This document shows positions 8,736-18,108 of a stretch of 64,000 bases of DNA, piece after piece. Source of the stretch: Phenylobacterium aquaticum (lineage in GTDB: Bacteria; Pseudomonadota; Alphaproteobacteria; Caulobacterales; Caulobacteraceae); NCBI GenBank assembly GCA_947378305.1, contig CANCJJ010000004.1, forward strand, positions 62,001-126,000. Reading direction: 5' to 3'. The notes under the pieces are model-generated. The model had not been told where the DNA came from. It saw only the letters and a program-made list of their open reading frames with translations, and did no database searches. The position numbers and the translations under genes were made by a program. How positions within the stretch are numbered: the first letter of the stretch is position 1; each line of letters begins with the position of its first letter.

Positions 8736-10525
8736 CCGATCTTAAACACCGGCTTGGCGATGCCCTGGCCGCCGCTTTTGTGGCGCTTGACCTGCCGCCT
8801 GAACTCGGACGGGTCACGCCTTCGGATCGCCCGGATCTGGCCGATTTCCAGTGCAACGGGGCCTTGCCGGCGGCCAAAAAGGCAGGGCGAAATCCCAGGG
8901 ACATAGCCACGCAGATTGCCGAAGGGCTCGCAGGAAATCCGGACCTGGCCAGCGTCGAAATCGCCGGACCTGGTTTCATCAATCTGCGTATTTCCGATGC
9001 CCGTCTGGCGCAGCGGGCCAACGAGATTGCCACCGATCCCCGGGTGGGCGCCGACCAGGTCGAAGCGCCCAGGCGCGTGCTCATCGACTATGGCGGCCCC
9101 AATGTCGCCAAGCCCATGCATGTCGGTCACCTGCGCTCGTCCATATTGGGCGAATCCTTGAAGCGGATTTTCCGGTTTCGGGGCGATGAGGTCGTGGGCG
9201 ATGCCCATTTCGGCGACTGGGGCTATCAGATGGGCCTCCTCATCGGGGCCGTACTGGATGAAAACCCCGGACTCAGTGGTCTTGTGGAGCGCCTGAACTC
9301 GCCAGAGACTGAGACCGTGACCGAAGGTGAAGCCTTTAAGGCCCAGGCCGACACCATCACCCTGGCTGACCTGGACCGGCTCTATCCGGCGGCGGCGGCC
9401 CGGGGCAAGGAAGATGCCGACTATCGCGACCGGGCCCGCAGGCTCACGGTTGAACTTCAGGCCAAGCGGCCGGGTTATTATCGGCTTTGGCAGCACTTTG
9501 CCCGGGTGACCCAGGTTGCCCTGGCCCGGGATTTTCATGCCCTGGGCGTGGACTTCGACCTCTGGCGGGGTGAAAGCGATGTCGATGGCCTGATCCCGGA
9601 CATGGTCCATGACCTGGACCAGCGGGCTCTGCTTATGGACGATCAGGGTGCCCGGATCATCCGCGTCGCCCGGCAGGGGGACAAGCGCGAGCTTCCCCCC
9701 CTTCTGGTGGTGTCTTCCGCAGGTTCGGCCATGTATGGCACGACGGACCTCGCCACGGTTCTGGATCGCAAGCAGACCTTTGGGCCAGACCTGGTGCTCT
9801 ACGCCGTCGACCAGCGTCAGGCCGACCATTTCGAGGTGGTATTCCGGGCCGCCGTCCTGGCTGGCTATGCCGTCGAGGGCAGTCTGGAGCATATCGGCTT
9901 CGGCACCATGAACGGGACCGATGGCAAGCCCTTCAAGACCCGTGAAGGCGGGGTGCTCAAGCTAAACGACCTCATCGAAATGACCCGCACCAAGGCCCGC
10001 GAGCGTTTGACCGAGGCCGGGCTAGGCAGCGAGCTTGCGCCAGAAGCCTTTGAGCAGACCGCCAGCCAGGTGGCTGTCGCCGCCCTAAAGTTTGCGGACC
10101 TGTCCAACTATCGCGGCACGTCCTATGTCTTCGATCTGGACAGGTTTTCCAGCTTCGAGGGCAAGACCGGGCCCTATCTGCTCTATCAGGCGGTGCGGGT
10201 GAAGTCGGTCCTGCGGCGGGCGACCGATCAGGGCCTCCAGGCCGGACCGATTCAGCTGACTGACCCGGCCGAGCGGGAACTCATCCTCCTGCTCGATGCC
10301 TTCGATTCGGCCCTGAGCGAGGCTTATGACAAGCGCGCGCCAAATCTTCTGGCCGAACATGCCTACAAGCTGGCCCAGACCTTTTCGCGTTTCTATGCAG
10401 CCTGTCCGATCCTGCCCGCAGAAGGCGCGGTGCGGGCTTCGCGACTGACCCTGGCCCAGACGACCCTCAAGCAGCTTGAATTGGCCCTCGATCTTTTGGG
10501 CATGCATGCGCCGGACCGGATGTAG
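8732..10525 (+). CDS. argS: Arginyl-tRNA synthetase
   Basis: A 597-residue class I aminoacyl-tRNA synthetase. The HIGH motif appears as HVGH at residues 130-133, inside [19 protein letters not shown]. The KMSKS position is degenerate ([10 protein letters not shown] near 397-406), which is known for many ArgRS. The N-terminal Add-1 tRNA-binding domain (1-110) and the C-terminal DALR anticodon-binding domain (about 480-597) are both present. It starts within the stop codon of the upstream exported protein and converges with the CysA-type ATPase gene 6 bp away. Confidence 0.98.
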   Translation: MTDLKHRLGDALAAAFVALDLPPELGRVTPSDRPDLADFQCNGALPAAKKAGRNPRDIATQIAEGLAGNPDLASVEIAGPGFINLRISDARLAQRANEIATDPRVGADQVEAPRRVLIDYGGPNVAKPMHVGHLRSSILGESLKRIFRFRGDEVVGDAHFGDWGYQMGLLIGAVLDENPGLSGLVERLNSPETETVTEGEAFKAQADTITLADLDRLYPAAAARGKEDADYRDRARRLTVELQAKRPGYYRLWQHFARVTQVALARDFHALGVDFDLWRGESDVDGLIPDMVHDLDQRALLMDDQGARIIRVARQGDKRELPPLLVVSSAGSAMYGTTDLATVLDRKQTFGPDLVLYAVDQRQADHFEVVFRAAVLAGYAVEGSLEHIGFGTMNGTDGKPFKTREGGVLKLNDLIEMTRTKARERLTEAGLGSELAPEAFEQTASQVAVAALKFADLSNYRGTSYVFDLDRFSSFEGKTGPYLLYQAVRVKSVLRRATDQGLQAGPIQLTDPAERELILLLDAFDSALSEAYDKRAPNLLAEHAYKLAQTFSRFYAACPILPAEGAVRASRLTLAQTTLKQLELALDLLGMHAPDRM

Positions 10526-10531
10526 GTCCAG

Positions 10532-11572
10532 CTAGCTTCTGGGGTAGATTCGGGGGGCGTCCGGGCGCAAGGTAAGCTGCATGCCGCAGGCCAGGTTCTG
10601 AGGCACGTCGCGGCTGTGGAAGCGCAAGTCCAGGTCATGGCCGGCGACCTCGCAAGTCAGGCTGACCCCCGACCCTCGCGGGTGAATGGATTTCACCTTG
10701 GCCGATATGCCCTTCTGGGACTCGGGAAGCAGGCTGACCTGATCGGGCCGGAAGCACATGACGACAGGGCCATCCGCAAGTCCCTCCGGGGCGGGGCTGT
10801 CCCACCCCCAGACGCTCAGGCGGCCTGCCGAAATCTGACCCTCCAGGTGGCAGGCCGGACCCATGAAATCAAAAACAAACCGACTGGCCGGGGAGTCGTA
10901 GACCTCGGTCGGGGTGCCTAGCTGGACGATTTGTCCGTCCTTGAGCACGATGATGCGGTCGGCCAGATCCATGGCCTCGTCCTGATCGTGGGTGACAAAG
11001 ACCGTGGTAACGCCCGCCCGGTCGTGCAACTCCCGGAGCCAGAGCCTCAGGTCGCGGCGAACCTGGGTATCCAGCGCCCCGAAGGGTTCGTCCAGCAGGA
11101 GAATACGGGGTTCAATCGCCAGGGCTCGGGCCAGGGCAATGCGCTGGCGCTGACCACCGGAAAGCTGGGCCGGAAACCGGTCTCCCAGGCCCTCCATCTG
11201 GACCAGACCGAGGAGGTGCTGCACGCGATCCTGGATGTCAGCCTTGGACGGGCGCACGGGCTGGGGCTGAACCTCCAGGCCAAAGGCGATGTTCCGGGCG
11301 ACGGTCATGTGCTGAAATAGGGCATAGTGCTGAAAAACCATGCCGACCCGCCGGTCGCGAACCGGCAGGGCCAGGAAGTCTTCGCCCTTGAACCGGATGG
11401 CCCCGCAATCAGGCTGCTCCAGTCCGGCCAGAACCCGCAGGAAGGTCGTCTTGCCCGACCCTGACGGTCCCAGCAGGGCGAGAAATTCACCGTCCCGGGC
11501 CTGAAGGGAAATGTCCGCGAGGGCAGAAAACGGGCCAAACGTCTTGGTGATCCCCGAGATTTCGAGGGCCAT
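10532..11572 (-). CDS. CysA-type ABC transporter ATPase, orphan
   Basis: A 346-residue ABC ATPase of the sulfate/thiosulfate importer (CysA) type. It has Walker A GPSGSGKTT near residue 38, a Q-loop at FQHYALF, signature LSGGQRQRIALARAL near 137, Walker B LLLDEPFGALD near 158 and a TOBE-like C-terminal region (about 240-346). The open frame continues to 11839, but that part is antisense to the glycine riboswitch, so the ATG at 11572 where the ATPase homology starts is chosen; no good Shine-Dalgarno is visible there. No permease or binding-protein gene is adjacent, so its partners must lie elsewhere. Sulfate as substrate is inferred. Confidence 0.85.
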   Translation of the reverse strand: MALEISGITKTFGPFSALADISLQARDGEFLALLGPSGSGKTTFLRVLAGLEQPDCGAIRFKGEDFLALPVRDRRVGMVFQHYALFQHMTVARNIAFGLEVQPQPVRPSKADIQDRVQHLLGLVQMEGLGDRFPAQLSGGQRQRIALARALAIEPRILLLDEPFGALDTQVRRDLRLWLRELHDRAGVTTVFVTHDQDEAMDLADRIIVLKDGQIVQLGTPTEVYDSPASRFVFDFMGPACHLEGQISAGRLSVWGWDSPAPEGLADGPVVMCFRPDQVSLLPESQKGISAKVKSIHPRGSGVSLTCEVAGHDLDLRFHSRDVPQNLACGMQLTLRPDAPRIYPRS

Positions 11573-11753
11573 GGGGGCAGGATCAGCGGCGATGTTCTGC
11601 GGAAGGTTCAAAAGGGGTTCGGTCACTCTGGTCGGGGGCGCGAACCTAGAGGTATCAGCCGGAGCCCTTGCAGGCCAGCGCCCCCGTTTGAGCAGTTTGC
11701 GGGCATGATCCACAGCAATTCGCCAAACTGTCTCCCGCAAGGTCCACCCTTCC
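11573..11753. other. Divergent intergenic region between the CysA-type ATPase and gcv
   Basis: These 181 bp separate the ATPase start from the gcv promoter. I see no coding signal; the upstream extension of the ATPase frame has no homology and no ribosome-binding site. Presumably it holds the ATPase promoter, but no clear -35/-10 pair could be assigned. Confidence 0.4.
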
Positions 11754-11782
11754 TTGACACACCGGGTGTGTTCGAACAGGTT
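11754..11782 (+). promoter_or_regulatory. Probable gcv promoter with overlapping palindrome
   Basis: A perfect -35 element TTGACA lies at 11754-11759. With a 17-bp spacer the -10 would be CAGGTT at 11777-11782, which is poor. Transcription from here would start just before the glycine riboswitch. A perfect inverted repeat, ACACACC-G-GGTGTGT (11757-11771), overlaps the -35 and could be an operator. Confidence 0.45.
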
Positions 11783-11796
11783 CATCCGCGACTCTC

Positions 11797-11982
11797 GCGG
11801 GAGAGACCGGGCCTTCGGGACCCGGAGCCGAAGGCGCAACCGCCCCGGAAACGCTCAGGCAAAAGGACCGCGAAGGACGGATAAACGCTGGAAAGCAGGG
11901 GCCGGTTCGCCGGGTCCTCGCCGAAGGAGCAATGGTGTCGACCTCGGACGACATCCAAATCTCTCAGGTTCCAAGGACAGCG
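11797..11982 (+). ncRNA. Tandem glycine riboswitch upstream of gcvT
   Basis: Two consecutive glycine aptamers. Aptamer 1 (about 11797-11871) has GGGAGAG, GCCGAAGG, and GCTCAGGCAAAAGGAC, closed by GCGG/CCGC. Aptamer 2 (about 11886-11982) has CGCCGAAGGAGCAA and CTCTCAGG..CCAAGGACAG, closed by CGCTG at 11886-11890 with CAGCG at 11978-11982. A 14-nt linker joins them. Tandem aptamers of this class bind glycine and normally switch on the gcv operon. A GGGGC/GCCCC stem at 11983-12010 could belong to the expression platform. Confidence 0.93.
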
Positions 11983-12046
11983 GGGGCGCGGCGCGGACTG
12001 GGTTAGCCCCGACGGCGTGCGTCTTGAATCAACCGGAGTCCGTCCC

Positions 12047-13159
12047 TTGTCCGATCCCGATCTGAAGATCACGCCACTCTATGAGGCGCACCTCGCGGCA
12101 GGCGCGCGGATGGTGCCGTTTGCGGGCTATTCTATGCCGGTTCAGTACCGGGATGGCGTGCTCAAGGAGCATGTCTGGACCCGCACCCACGCAGGCCTGT
12201 TTGATGTCTCGCACATGGGTCAGGCGCGCCTGCGGGGCGAAAATCCCTTCGAGGCCTTCCAGGCGGTAACGCCCGGGGATTTCGTCGGCCTGAAGCCGGG
12301 AAAGCAGCGCTATTCCGTTCTTTTGAATGCCAGCGGTGGCATTATTGACGATCTGATGGCGGCCCGGCCGGATGCGGACGGCCTGTTTATTGTCGTCAAC
12401 GGGGCCTGCAAGGACAATGATTTCAAGGTGATGGCCGAGCAGCTCGCTGGTCGGGTTGAGATTGAGCGTCTGGAAAACCGGGCGCTCTTGGCCCTGCAAG
12501 GACCGGAGGCCGCCCGGGTCCTGGCTGGGCATGTGCCCCAGGCGGCCAGCATGGTCTTTATGGACAGTCTGTCCTGTGAAGGATTGGGAACAGACCTGAT
12601 CTTGTCCAGGTCCGGCTATACCGGCGAAGACGGTTACGAGATTTCTGTGCCTGCCGATCAGGCCGCCCGGGTCTGGGCCCTGTTGCTCGAGGACGAGCGG
12701 GTTCGTCCCATCGGCCTGGGCGCGCGGGACTCCTTGCGTCTGGAGGCGGGCTTGCCCCTCTACGGGCATGACGTCGATGAAAGCGTCAGTCCGATTGAGG
12801 CGGATCTGGCCTTTGCGGTCTCGCCCAAGCGTCGACTGGCCGCAGACTTTCCCGGTGCCGCGCGCATTCTGGCGGAACTGGCGGACGGGCCACCCCGCAA
12901 GCGCGTGGCCCTGAAGGTTCTCGAAGGCGCTCCGGCCCGGGAGGGCGCAGAGATTGCTGACGCGGACGGTAAGGTCGTTGGGGTCATTACCTCAGGCGGA
13001 TTCTCGCCCAGCCTGTCCATTCCCATCGCCATGGGGTTTGTGCCGCCCGGTCTGGCCGGAGTCGGGACGGCCCTGAAGGTTATCGTTCGTGGCAAGCCCC
13101 AGACCGCCGAGGTGGTCGCCATGCCCTTTGTTCCCCACCAATACGTCCGCAAGCTCTGA
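12047..13159 (+). CDS. gcvT: Glycine cleavage system T-protein (aminomethyltransferase)
   Basis: A 370-residue enzyme that transfers the methylene group from the aminomethyl-lipoyl arm of H-protein to tetrahydrofolate, releasing ammonia. Evidence is the N-terminus [26 protein letters not shown] (in part), FDVSHMGQ near residue 57, the tetrahydrofolate-binding region, and the C-terminal barrel. The TTG at 12047 is preferred because GGAG lies 9 nt upstream; an in-frame GTG at 12017 has no such site and sits nearer the riboswitch. First gene of gcvT-H-PA-PB. Confidence 0.95.
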   Translation: MSDPDLKITPLYEAHLAAGARMVPFAGYSMPVQYRDGVLKEHVWTRTHAGLFDVSHMGQARLRGENPFEAFQAVTPGDFVGLKPGKQRYSVLLNASGGIIDDLMAARPDADGLFIVVNGACKDNDFKVMAEQLAGRVEIERLENRALLALQGPEAARVLAGHVPQAASMVFMDSLSCEGLGTDLILSRSGYTGEDGYEISVPADQAARVWALLLEDERVRPIGLGARDSLRLEAGLPLYGHDVDESVSPIEADLAFAVSPKRRLAADFPGAARILAELADGPPRKRVALKVLEGAPAREGAEIADADGKVVGVITSGGFSPSLSIPIAMGFVPPGLAGVGTALKVIVRGKPQTAEVVAMPFVPHQYVRKL

Positions 13160-13173
13160 AAAGGACCCTGAAA

Positions 13174-13539
13174 ATGCGTTTTACCAAAGATCATGAATGG
13201 GTCGCGCTCGACGGCGATGTGGCCACCATCGGCATTACCGCCTATGCGGCCGAGCAGCTCGGCGATGTCGTTTTCGTTGAGACGCCCGAGCCGGGCAAGA
13301 CGGTCAAGGCCGGCGAGGGCCTTGCGGTGGTCGAGAGCGTCAAGGCCGCCTCTGACGTCTATGCCCCGGTTTCTGGCGAAGTGATCGAGGCCAATGAGGC
13401 CCTCTCCGGCGCGCCTGAAACGGTGAATGACCAACCCGAAGGGGCTGGCTGGTTTGCCCGGGTGCGACTGGCGGACAAGGCGCAATATGAAAGCCTGATG
13501 GACCGTGCGGCTTATGACGCCTTTCTGGAGACCCTCTGA
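13174..13539 (+). CDS. gcvH: Glycine cleavage system H-protein
   Basis: A 121-residue lipoyl-carrier protein that shuttles the aminomethyl group between the P and T proteins. The lipoylated lysine is K57 in ESVKAAS, in the usual hairpin turn, and the fold is the expected all-beta lipoyl domain (FTKDHEWV start). It lies 14 bp after gcvT and 5 bp before gcvPA. Length is normal. Confidence 0.98.
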   Translation: MRFTKDHEWVALDGDVATIGITAYAAEQLGDVVFVETPEPGKTVKAGEGLAVVESVKAASDVYAPVSGEVIEANEALSGAPETVNDQPEGAGWFARVRLADKAQYESLMDRAAYDAFLETL

Positions 13540-13544
13540 CCCTC

Positions 13545-14891
13545 ATGCGTTACCTGCCCCTTACCCCCGCTGATCGGACCCGCATGTTGGGCGTGATCGG
13601 TGTCGACAGCATCGACGACCTGTTTGCGGACGTGCCCGCTGCCGCCCGGCTGTCCGGCCCTGTTGATCTTCCCTATCACGCAGGCGAGCTTGAGGTTGAG
13701 CGCGAGCTGGCGGGCCTTGCGGCCCTCAACCGACCTGCCGGAGCGGGACCGTTTTTCTGTGGGGCCGGGGCCTACAAGCACCATGTGCCAGCAACCGTGG
13801 ATCACATCATCCAGCGGTCCGAGTTCCTGACCAGCTATACGCCCTATCAGCCAGAGATCGCCCAGGGCACCTTGCAGGTCTTGTTTGAGTTTCAGACCCA
13901 GGTGGCCGCCCTGACCGGCATGGATGTGGCAAATGCCTCCATGTATGATGGATCGACCGCCTGCGCCGAGGCCGTCATGATGGCGCAAAGGGTGACCCGG
14001 CGGAACAAGTCGGTCCTCTCGGGGGGCGTGCATCCCCACTATGCGGCAGTCACGCAAACCATCGCCCATGCTGAGGGTATGGATATTGTCCGCCTGCCCG
14101 TGGCGGTTGATGCAGAGGCCGATGTCCTGGCCGCCATTGATGCCGATACGGCCTGTGTGGTGGTGCAAACGCCGAATGTCTTCGGGACTGTGACGGACGT
14201 CACCAAGATTGCCGAGGCGGCCCATGCCGCCGGGGCTCTGTTGATTGTGGTGACCACCGAGGTCGTGTCCCTGGGCCTGCTGAAATCCCCCGGTGAGATG
14301 GGGGCCGACATTACGGTTGCCGAGGGTCAATCCATTGGGGTCGGCCTGAACTTTGGGGGCCCCTATGTGGGGCTCTTCGCCGTACGTGAAAAGTTTGTGC
14401 GCCAAATGCCGGGTCGGTTGTGCGGCGAGACCCTGGATGCCGAGGGACGCCGGGGCTTTGTCCTCACCCTCTCCACCCGCGAGCAACATATCCGCCGGGA
14501 GAAGGCGACCTCGAACATCTGCACAAATTCCGGCCTGTGCGCCCTGGCCTTCAGTATCCATATGTCCCTGCTGGGTGAGCGCGGTCTGCGGGATCTGGCC
14601 CTGCTCAATCACAGTCGCGCCCGGCAGTTGCGGGCGGCACTGGCAGACGTGCCCGGGTTCGAAATCCTGACGCCCCGGTTCTTCAATGAGTTCGCCATTC
14701 GCCTGCCCCAAGACGCCGGAGCCCCGGTCGAGGCCCTGCTGGCCGACGGAATCGTCGCCGGCGTGCCCTTTGCCCGGCTTGATCCAGGGGCCGGTCTGGA
14801 AAATGTCCTGCTGGTGACGGCAACGGAAACCACTTCGGAGGCGGATATCGCCGCCTTTGCTGAAGCCCTGAAGGGGAGGGTCTCTGCATGA
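13545..14891 (+). CDS. gcvPA: Glycine dehydrogenase (decarboxylating) subunit 1
   Basis: A 448-residue N-terminal half of the split P-protein. It resembles the PLP fold but lacks the cofactor lysine, which is in subunit 2. Typical stretches are [20 protein letters not shown] (near 100, in part), [10 protein letters not shown] near 128 and [20 protein letters not shown] (near 310, in part). The P-protein decarboxylates glycine and passes the remaining aminomethyl group to GcvH. Its end overlaps the gcvPB start by 4 bp (ATGA), which fits equal production of both subunits. Confidence 0.97.
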   Translation: MRYLPLTPADRTRMLGVIGVDSIDDLFADVPAAARLSGPVDLPYHAGELEVERELAGLAALNRPAGAGPFFCGAGAYKHHVPATVDHIIQRSEFLTSYTPYQPEIAQGTLQVLFEFQTQVAALTGMDVANASMYDGSTACAEAVMMAQRVTRRNKSVLSGGVHPHYAAVTQTIAHAEGMDIVRLPVAVDAEADVLAAIDADTACVVVQTPNVFGTVTDVTKIAEAAHAAGALLIVVTTEVVSLGLLKSPGEMGADITVAEGQSIGVGLNFGGPYVGLFAVREKFVRQMPGRLCGETLDAEGRRGFVLTLSTREQHIRREKATSNICTNSGLCALAFSIHMSLLGERGLRDLALLNHSRARQLRAALADVPGFEILTPRFFNEFAIRLPQDAGAPVEALLADGIVAGVPFARLDPGAGLENVLLVTATETTSEADIAAFAEALKGRVSA

Positions 14892-16432
14892 GCCTCAATA
14901 ACGTAGGTCGGCCAACGCGTCCGACGCCCGCAGCCTCAACCGCCCACACCTCCCTGACGGGTGCCCGGGGTCTCCTGCAGGACGAAGCCTTGATTTTCGA
15001 AATGGGGGGCTGGGACAAGACCGGGGTTGATCTTGCCCCGGCCGATCTGGATGCGAGCGACCTCGGCGATCTGGTTCGCACGGCCCCGATTGGCCTGCCC
15101 GGCCTGTCCGAGCCCGAGACCGTGCGGCACTATGTGCGTCTCAGCCAGAAGAACCACGCCATCGACCTGGCCCTCTATCCGCTGGGCTCCTGCACCATGA
15201 AGCATAATCCCCGGCTGAATGAGAAATTGGCGCGTCTGCCCGGGTTTGCGGACCTGCACCCCATGTCGCCGGTGTCGACGGTCCAGGGGGCTCTGGCCCT
15301 GATGGACCGGCTGGCCCATTGGCTCAAGACCATGACGGCCATGCCTGCGGTGGCCCTGTCGCCCAAGGCCGGGGCCCATGGAGAACTCTGCGGGCTCCTG
15401 ACCATCAAGGCGGCCCATGAAGCCAAGGGGCAGAGCCATAGGCGCATCGTCCTGGTGCCGACCTCGGCCCATGGGACCAATCCGGCAACTGCCGCCTTCG
15501 TGGGCTATGATGTCGCCGAAATTGCCCAGACGGAGGATGGTCGCGTCGATCTCGCCGATCTGGAGGCAAAGCTCTCCACGGATGTGGCCGCGATCATGGT
15601 CACCAATCCGAATACCTGCGGGCTTTTCGAGCGTGACATTATTGAAATCGCGCGGCTAACCCATGCGGTGGGGGCTTACTTCTACTGCGATGGGGCCAAT
15701 TTCAACGCCATTGTCGGACGAGTGCGCCCCGGTGACCTTGGGGTTGATGCCATGCACATCAACCTCCACAAGACCTTCTCGACGCCCCATGGCGGCGGCG
15801 GTCCCGGTGCGGGTCCGGTTGTGCTCTCCGAAGCCCTGGCCCCGTTTGCGCCGGCTCCCTGGGTGGTCAGTGACAGCAAGGGATTCCGGTTGGTCGAGGA
15901 CACGGTCGACGAAGCCAGCGCAGGCTTTGGCCGGATGGTGGCCTTCCACGGCCAGATGGGCATGTTCGTGCGTGCCTATGCCTATATGTTGAGCCATGGG
16001 GCCGATGGCCTTCGCCAGGTCGCTGAAGACGCCGTCCTGAACGCGAACTATGTAAAAGCCCGACTGTCGGGTGCCATGTCTGCGGCCTTCCCGGACGGGC
16101 CCTGCATGCATGAGGCCTTGTTTGACGATCACTGGCTTGAAGGCTCGGGCATTACGACGCTGGACTTCGCCAAGGCCATGATCGACGAGGGTTTCCATCC
16201 CATGACCATGTATTTCCCCCTGGTGGTCCATGGGGCCATGCTGATCGAGCCGACGGAGACCGAGTCCCTCCAGGAGCTTGACAGGTTCTGTGATGCCCTC
16301 CTGGCCCTGGCCGCGGCCCGAGCCGGAGATGTCGAGCGGTTTACCGGCGCGCCCTATCTGGCTCCCTTGAAACGGCTTGATGAGACCCTGGCAGCGCGTA
16401 AGCCGAAGCTCAGGTGGCTGGCGGAGGCCTGA
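14888..16432 (+). CDS. gcvPB: Glycine dehydrogenase (decarboxylating) subunit 2
   Basis: A 514-residue C-terminal half of the split P-protein, carrying the pyridoxal phosphate site. The Schiff-base lysine is K295 in [17 protein letters not shown]. Other landmarks are [11 protein letters not shown] near 98 and [10 protein letters not shown] near 195. It begins with about 40 residues of weak conservation before the family region. Last gene of the gcv operon; a GC-rich hairpin follows 58 bp downstream. Confidence 0.97.
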   Translation: MSLNNVGRPTRPTPAASTAHTSLTGARGLLQDEALIFEMGGWDKTGVDLAPADLDASDLGDLVRTAPIGLPGLSEPETVRHYVRLSQKNHAIDLALYPLGSCTMKHNPRLNEKLARLPGFADLHPMSPVSTVQGALALMDRLAHWLKTMTAMPAVALSPKAGAHGELCGLLTIKAAHEAKGQSHRRIVLVPTSAHGTNPATAAFVGYDVAEIAQTEDGRVDLADLEAKLSTDVAAIMVTNPNTCGLFERDIIEIARLTHAVGAYFYCDGANFNAIVGRVRPGDLGVDAMHINLHKTFSTPHGGGGPGAGPVVLSEALAPFAPAPWVVSDSKGFRLVEDTVDEASAGFGRMVAFHGQMGMFVRAYAYMLSHGADGLRQVAEDAVLNANYVKARLSGAMSAAFPDGPCMHEALFDDHWLEGSGITTLDFAKAMIDEGFHPMTMYFPLVVHGAMLIEPTETESLQELDRFCDALLALAAARAGDVERFTGAPYLAPLKRLDETLAARKPKLRWLAEA

Positions 16433-16470
16433 AGTGTGGCCCCCGTGCCGATTTGGCAGGAATAGCGAAG

Positions 16471-16487
16471 CTAAAAAATAATTAACC
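16471..16487 (+). promoter_or_regulatory. CtrA-like box upstream of the small membrane protein genes
   Basis: CTAA-N7-TTAACC, one mismatch from the Caulobacter CtrA consensus TTAA-N7-TTAACC, in the gap between gcvPB and the first small membrane protein gene. It lies about 106 bp before the GTG start. This depends on the organism having CtrA, which the window does not show. Confidence 0.4.
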
Positions 16488-16490
16488 CTG

Positions 16491-16516
16491 CCCACCCCTT
16501 TACGCGGGGGGGTGGG
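16491..16516 (+). terminator. Possible terminator of the gcv operon
   Basis: Stem CCCACCCC/GGGGTGGG (8 bp) with a 10-nt loop, followed by GTTTGC, so the T-tract is weak. It lies just downstream of the CtrA-like box, so it could instead be in the leader of the next gene. Confidence 0.4.
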
Positions 16517-16592
16517 GTTTGCATATCAAGGTCTCGCGGCCACCCTTCGACCTTCTTGATCGAGCGCGGGCCGTGCACTCCAGGACCAACTC

Positions 16593-17042
16593 GTGTCGTT
16601 CGCAATGCCGAACCTTCGCGTCATTCGCGCTTCTGACGAAGCCACCCGAGACCTCGCCATGCGGCTTGGGCGATTCCTCCTGCTTGTTCTGGGCTTGTTG
16701 ATCATGGCCGTCGGCCTGGTCACGGCCGCCATGCCGGGGCATCTCGGACTTCCGATCCTGGTGATCGGGCTCATGATTGTGCTCAGGAATTCCTTCAAGG
16801 CCCGGCGGCGGTTTGTACGCATGCAGCGCGCCCACCCGAAGGTGATCTTCCCCCTGCGGCGGTTGATGCGGCGTGAGCCTGAAGTCATGCCGGTATTCTG
16901 GCAGCAAATGCTTCGGATGGAGCGGCTCTTGCCCGGTAAGCGCTACCGCTTTCTCGTGCGGGTTAGGCGACCGATCCGGCGGCGGGCGCGGAGACAGGCT
17001 TTCCAGAAGGCCGCCATGGCGGCGCAAAGGTCTCAAGGATAA
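16593..17042 (+). CDS. Small membrane protein, PGPGW-like, copy 1
   Basis: A 149-residue protein starting at GTG (an in-frame ATG follows at 16605). After a variable 20-residue N-terminus there are two hydrophobic segments (about 28-50 and 53-70) around a MPGHLGLPILVIGL turn. A strongly basic C-terminal half follows, with RRREPEV-type repeats and FWQQMLRMER near 105. The turn resembles that of PGPGW-type putative membrane proteins, but the assignment is tentative. It is clearly paralogous to the next gene. No function known. Confidence 0.7.
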   Translation: MSFAMPNLRVIRASDEATRDLAMRLGRFLLLVLGLLIMAVGLVTAAMPGHLGLPILVIGLMIVLRNSFKARRRFVRMQRAHPKVIFPLRRLMRREPEVMPVFWQQMLRMERLLPGKRYRFLVRVRRPIRRRARRQAFQKAAMAAQRSQG

Positions 17043-17119
17043 ATATTTTGGCCGGAATGGATATTCTGTCGCGAGCGACCTTTATCCACTGACCTCGCAG
17101 TTCCATATAGAGGCCTGAC

Positions 17120-17144
17120 GGCACCCTCCCGGGTGTCCCGTTTT
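17120..17144 (+). terminator. Possible terminator between the paralogous membrane protein genes
   Basis: GGCACCC-TCCC-GGGTGTC forms a 7-bp stem with one G-U pair and a 4-nt loop, followed by CCG and TTTT at 17141-17144. It lies 78 bp after copy 1 and 23 bp before copy 2, so copy 2 may be expressed partly by read-through. Confidence 0.5.
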
Positions 17145-17166
17145 CATCTCAAACCAAAGGCCTAGC

Positions 17167-17586
17167 GTGGCTCCGGAGCGCCCAACAAAACGTGTGCATC
17201 GAGATTCAGATGCCTATGCCAGGTCCCTGGTCGCAGGTTTTGCGCGGGTTGCCCTGACGCTGATCGGGGGCTCGATTGCCGTTCTCGGGGTCGTGATCGC
17301 GCCCCTGCCCGGTCCCATGGGCCTGCCGGTTGTGGTCCTGGGGATCATGATCATGCTGCGCGGATCGTTTAAGGCCAAGCGCCAGTTCATTCGCTTTCAG
17401 CATGCCCATCCCAGGCTCGTATCCCCGGTCCGCCGCCTGCTGCGCCGTGACCCTGAGGTGCTGAAAATCTTTTGGCAACAGTATCTCCGTGTCGAGCGCA
17501 CGGTTCTTCCGCGCCCTTGGCGCTTTGCCGCCCGAACCCGTATCCAGATTCGGGGACTGTTCCGTCGGCGGCCAAAGGTTGTCTGA
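17167..17586 (+). CDS. Small membrane protein, PGPGW-like, copy 2
   Basis: A 139-residue paralogue of the preceding gene, starting at GTG. It has the same architecture: two hydrophobic segments (about 22-45 and 48-62) flanking LPGPMGLPVVVLGI, then a basic C-terminal half. Blocks shared with copy 1 include GSFKAKRQFIR versus NSFKARRRFVR and IFWQQYLRVER versus VFWQQMLRMER. Likely a tandem duplication that has diverged. It is convergent with atpF, 18 bp away. Function unknown. Confidence 0.7.
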   Translation: MAPERPTKRVHRDSDAYARSLVAGFARVALTLIGGSIAVLGVVIAPLPGPMGLPVVVLGIMIMLRGSFKAKRQFIRFQHAHPRLVSPVRRLLRRDPEVLKIFWQQYLRVERTVLPRPWRFAARTRIQIRGLFRRRPKVV

Positions 17587-17604
17587 GGGATAAACCCTCC
17601 AGAC

Positions 17605-18108
17605 CTACTGAAGCTTGGCTGAGATCTGTGAAATGGCCTTGTCGATCAAGGGGTCCTTGCCAGACGCAGCGATGCGGCTGGACAGAACCTGCTCGGCAAG
17701 CCGGGTCGCGAGGTCAGCGGCGGCGGCCTTGACCTCAGCCTGGGCCTGGGCCTCCGCATTGGCGATCTTGCGCTCCGACATCTGCTGACGGCGCGCGAGG
17801 CTTTCCTCGAGCTTGGCACGGGCATCGGCTTCGAAGAGCCGAACCTGGTCTTCTGCGGCGGCGAGCATGTCCCGGGCCTGACGATCAGCTTGCGCGCGCT
17901 CGATCTTGAGGGTTTCGAGCAAACGCTCGGCCTCAGCGCGGATCCGGGCTGCCTCGTCGAGATCGGCTTGAATGCTGGCGGTCCGGGCATCCAGTTGGGC
18001 GGCAATCGCCTGAGGGGCTTTTGCGATAAAGGCAACAATGCCGAGGAAGATCAGCAGGCCAATGCCGACCCAGAATTCGGCTTCCATAGGGTTCAGAATT
18101 TCGGACAT
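17605..18108 (-). CDS. atpF: F0F1 ATP synthase subunit b
   Basis: A 167-residue stator subunit. One N-terminal transmembrane helix (about 8-28, FWVGIGLLIFLGIVAFI) is followed by a long charged coiled coil rich in A, E, R and Q. It links F0 to F1 and resists rotation. It starts inside the stop codon of atpF' (TGATG, 1-bp overlap). Subunit b and b' together form the heterodimeric stalk in alphaproteobacteria. Last gene of the F0 operon. Confidence 0.95.
   Translation of the reverse strand: MSEILNPMEAEFWVGIGLLIFLGIVAFIAKAPQAIAAQLDARTASIQADLDEAARIRAEAERLLETLKIERAQADRQARDMLAAAEDQVRLFEADARAKLEESLARRQQMSERKIANAEAQAQAEVKAAAADLATRLAEQVLSSRIAASGKDPLIDKAISQISAKLQ

Noticed and set aside
8549-9892. 447-codon minus-strand frame across argS
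   Set aside because: Shadow of the argS codon pattern in high-G+C DNA; argS is unambiguous.
13512-14711. 399-codon minus-strand frame over gcvPA
   Set aside because: Histidine/glycine-rich shadow of gcvPA; no motif.
17581-17604. Hairpin between the membrane protein copy 2 and atpF (GTCTG-AGGG/CCCT-C-CAGAC)
   Set aside because: Has a bulge and no T-tract on either side; overlaps the end of copy 2, so not called a terminator.
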